This document shows positions 6,092-7,016 of a stretch of 7,016 nucleotides of DNA, piece after piece (position 1 is the stretch's first letter; the number at the start of each line of letters is the position of its first letter). The notes beneath the pieces are model-generated. The model saw only the letters and a program-made list of their open reading frames with translations. It did not search any database and was not told the origin of the DNA. Where the stretch lies: contig CAZMGC010000041.1 of the NCBI GenBank assembly GCA_964565795.1, positions 1 to 7,016 of the forward strand, read 5' to 3'. The translations under genes were made by a program, and so were the position numbers. The stretch comes from 2-01-FULL-39-10-A sp964565795. GTDB taxonomy: Bacteria; Patescibacteriota; Microgenomatia; Levybacterales; UBA12049.

Positions 6092-6607
6092 ATGGACTCA
6101 GTGCTTTTTATAATTGTAAGCTCTTTAGTAGTCTATCTATTTATAATTACTGCCATTAGAGTATTTGGGAAACGCGAAATCTCTCAGCTATCAGTAATAG
6201 ATCTTGTTTTTATACTACTAATAAGTAACTCTGTTCAGGATGCGATGATTGGAGGAAATATTAATCTTCTCGTTGGAGGACTAATCGCTGCTGCTACTCT
6301 TTTTATAGCAAATTATTTCCTAGGTGAAATCTTTTTTAGATCAAAAAGAATAAGCAATCTTATTCAAGGCGAACCACTTATGTTAATTTATGAAGGAAAA
6401 CCCATATCAAAACATTTGAAAAAAGCTAAAATCTCTGAAGATGAACTTGAAGCTGCGATTAGAGAACATGGGGTTGCAAAAATATCCGAAGTTGATCTTG
6501 CAGTTTTAGAAAGAGATGGAAACATAAGCGTTCTGTCAAATAATTATAAAAATAAAACAACACGAAAAAGAAAAGGAAATAGAATTTTTTCTAGAGAAAT
6601 TATGTAA
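6092..6607 (+). CDS. YetF/DUF421 family membrane protein (171 aa)
   Basis: Predicted inner-membrane protein with three N-terminal helices (about 4-22, 34-50, 57-77) and a cytoplasmic alpha/beta domain (about 85-150). Family hallmarks seen here are R-x-FGKREISQLSVIDLV (23-39), ISNSVQDAMIGG (44-55), GEPLMLIYEGKP (93-104), ISEDELEAAIREHGV (114-128) and SEVDLAVLERDGNISVL (132-148). These match DUF421/YetF proteins, known from Bacillus subtilis (YetF, YdfS, YrbG, YkjA) with roles around the membrane and spores but no settled biochemical function. The length is short for the group, and a basic tail (153-168) replaces longer C-termini. The gene is divergent from the DUF2079 gene (29 bp between the annotated starts), and its stop abuts that of the 54-aa gene. 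Confidence 0.9.
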   Translation: MDSVLFIIVSSLVVYLFIITAIRVFGKREISQLSVIDLVFILLISNSVQDAMIGGNINLLVGGLIAAATLFIANYFLGEIFFRSKRISNLIQGEPLMLIYEGKPISKHLKKAKISEDELEAAIREHGVAKISEVDLAVLERDGNISVLSNNYKNKTTRKRKGNRIFSREIM

Positions 6608-6772
6608 TTAAGGAGTTGAAACTCCGAGGACTGCTTGACCTACCGAAGAGTAAAGTAAGAATGCTCCGATTAAGACCCCAACCATTCCTGCAAGCATAGT
6701 AAACGCTACAACACCCATAATGTTTTGGTCTGTATAAAGTTTAAAATGCTTGTATTGCTTTCTTTTTGCCAT
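6608..6772 (-). CDS. Small single-helix membrane protein of unknown function (54 aa)
   Basis: A 55-codon reading frame starting ATG GCA AAA AGA at 6772 and ending TAA at 6608-6610. The N-terminus is basic (MAKRKQYKHFK, residues 1-11), followed by one long hydrophobic helix at about 18-45 rich in small residues. G32 and G36 form a GxxxG motif, suggesting helix packing with itself or a partner. A perfect TTGACA at 6803-6808 and an A/T-rich -10 ending 5-6 nt before the ATG support expression. Its stop codon directly abuts that of the convergent YetF-like gene. It is too small for homology-based naming, and I do not recognise it. The N-terminus superficially recalls SecE, but SecE's conserved V-TWP segment is absent. 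Confidence 0.65.
   Translation of the reverse strand: MAKRKQYKHFKLYTDQNIMGVVAFTMLAGMVGVLIGAFLLYSSVGQAVLGVSTP
6612..6625 (-). terminator. Hairpin in the last codons of the 54-aa gene (weak intrinsic terminator candidate)
   Basis: GGAGTT (6612-6617) and AACTCC (6620-6625) form a perfect inverted repeat, best drawn as a 5-bp stem with a tetraloop. On the minus strand the stem is followed by TTAATTACATAATTT, a moderately U-rich tail, which fits a short intrinsic terminator for the small gene. On the plus strand no U-run follows. The stem overlaps the codons for the protein's final residues. Confidence 0.35.
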
Positions 6773-6777
6773 TAATA

Positions 6778-6808
6778 ATATTAAGCAACTTTCTTAGGAC
6801 TTTGTCAA
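6778..6808 (-). promoter_or_regulatory. Promoter of the 54-aa gene, predicted leaderless
   Basis: A perfect -35 TTGACA (6803-6808) is followed by TAATAT (6778-6783, 4 of 6, 19-nt spacer) or, one base earlier, TTAATA (6779-6784, 18-nt spacer) preceded by an extended TG. Either hexamer ends 5 or 6 nt before the ATG at 6772, so the mRNA would be leaderless or nearly so. Its presence is the main evidence that the small frame is a gene. Confidence 0.6.
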
Positions 6809-6918
6809 GCCCCTCCCATTTAAATTTTGAGGGGCGCAACCCTCCAATAATCGCTCCGTGAGCCGCGCTACGAAAAGTAGGTAAGGCGAACGGCAAGATA
6901 TGGATCGGGACAAGCGGA
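6809..6918. other. GC-rich, hairpin-forming intergenic block between divergent genes
   Basis: A sharp compositional change: much richer in G+C than the rest of the window. Inverted repeats seen: GCCCCTC (6809-6815) with GAGGGGC (6829-6835), loop 13; GAGGG (6829-6833) with CCCTC (6840-6844), loop 6, mutually exclusive with the first; GCTC (6853-6856) with GAGC (6860-6863); and a nested structure at 6862-6894 pairing GCCG/CGGC, CGC/GCG and TAC/GTA around a GAAAA loop. It lies upstream of both flanking promoters, so it is not part of either predicted mRNA. It could be an unrecognised small RNA gene, a dispersed palindromic element or a double-strand operator; the sequence alone does not decide. 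Confidence 0.45.
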
Positions 6919-6923
6919 AATTA

Positions 6924-6929
6924 TATAAT
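6924..6929 (+). promoter_or_regulatory. Perfect -10 box of the TatD gene, predicted leaderless
   Basis: A consensus TATAAT ends 6 nt before the ATG at 6936, placing the expected transcription start on the A of the start codon. The -35 region is poor (TGGATC at 17-nt spacing). The box also argues against the in-frame upstream ATG at 6900, which would place it inside the coding sequence. Confidence 0.6.
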
Positions 6930-6935
6930 AGTAGT

Positions 6936-7016
6936 ATGGTAGATGTTCACTGTCATTTAAACTTTAAATCATTCTCAAAAGACTTTGACGAAGTAATTAA
7001 AAAAGCGCATGAAGAT
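6936..7016 (+). CDS. TatD-family metal-dependent hydrolase, N-terminal 27 residues (runs off window edge)
   Basis: The visible N-terminus MVDVHCHLNFKSFSKDFDEVI is the hallmark start of TatD-family TIM-barrel hydrolases (metal-dependent DNase or amidohydrolase-like). The H5-x-H7 pair supplies two of the metal ligands at the end of the first strand, and D3 is conserved. The ATG at 6936 gives the canonical length before HxH. An in-frame ATG at 6900 would add 12 residues not typical of the family and overlap the -10 box. Later metal ligands and the rest of the barrel lie beyond the window. In many bacteria tatD sits next to metG, and the two lie within 2.4 kb here with DUF2079, YetF-like and 54-aa genes between them; this may be a relic of that synteny. 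Confidence 0.85.
   Translation, partial: MVDVHCHLNFKSFSKDFDEVIKKAHED

Noticed and set aside
3105..6095. Shared 11-mer TTAGCTTATGG at 3105-3115 and 6085-6095
   Set aside because: In 7 kb of AT-rich DNA several chance 11-mer matches are expected, and the two copies sit differently relative to starts, so it is not treated as a repeat.
6845..6920. Possible tRNA gene in the GC-rich block
   Set aside because: No cloverleaf could be drawn: no 7-bp acceptor stem, no proper TTCRA T-loop with a 5-bp stem, and no anticodon arm on either strand.
6900..6935. Upstream in-frame ATG for the TatD gene
   Set aside because: It would add 12 residues before the canonical V-D-x-H-C-H start and place a perfect TATAAT inside the coding sequence, so ATG 6936 is preferred.
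1..7016. Defence system, CRISPR array, insertion sequence or toxin-antitoxin pair
   Set aside because: No direct-repeat array, transposase, nuclease/helicase set or small toxin pair is visible on either strand.

Overview
The window is AT-rich (roughly one third G+C by eye) and bacterial, and it reads like a chromosomal fragment of a Candidate Phyla Radiation (Patescibacteria) genome, most likely Microgenomates-like. The case for this is a compact methionyl-tRNA synthetase without the C-terminal tRNA-binding domain, a DUF5671 membrane protein followed by two pilin-like paralogues, a GC-rich palindrome embedded in an AT-rich gene, and very tight gene packing. No gene is interrupted by an in-frame TGA, so there is no sign of the UGA-glycine code. 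The lineage is inferred from gene content and recollection of such genomes, not from a marker-gene tree.

Layout: 1-153 (-) is the start of hrcA, the heat-shock repressor, with a strong promoter overlapped by a degenerate CIRCE operator. 238-642 (+) encodes an unknown four-helix membrane protein and carries the palindrome. 3100 down to 643 (-) is a three-gene operon: a DUF5671 membrane protein, then two tandem paralogues with a pilin-like N-terminal half and a beta-rich C-terminal half. 3175-4590 (+) is metG. 4587-6062 (-) is a DUF2079 polytopic membrane protein, probably GT-C-like. 6092-6607 (+) is a YetF/DUF421 membrane protein. 6608-6772 (-) is a 54-codon one-helix membrane protein that size-limited gene callers could miss. 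6773-6935 is a divergent intergenic region with a GC-rich, hairpin-forming block. 6936-7016 (+) is the start of a TatD-family metal-dependent hydrolase. No intergenic stretch exceeds 300 bases.

The window is a mixture of core housekeeping genes (hrcA, metG, tatD) and envelope proteins, arranged as alternating divergent and convergent units. Two structural regularities stand out. First, no start codon has a recognisable Shine-Dalgarno sequence, and most unit-leading genes have a -10-like hexamer ending about 6-9 bases before the start codon, which predicts leaderless or nearly leaderless mRNAs. Second, all three convergent gene pairs abut or overlap exactly at their stop codons (0, -4 and 0 bp), with an inverted repeat near each junction. 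The least understood parts are the three-gene DUF5671/pilin-like operon, the GC-rich block at 6809-6918 and the 54-aa protein. No defence system, CRISPR array, insertion sequence, tRNA or rRNA is visible.
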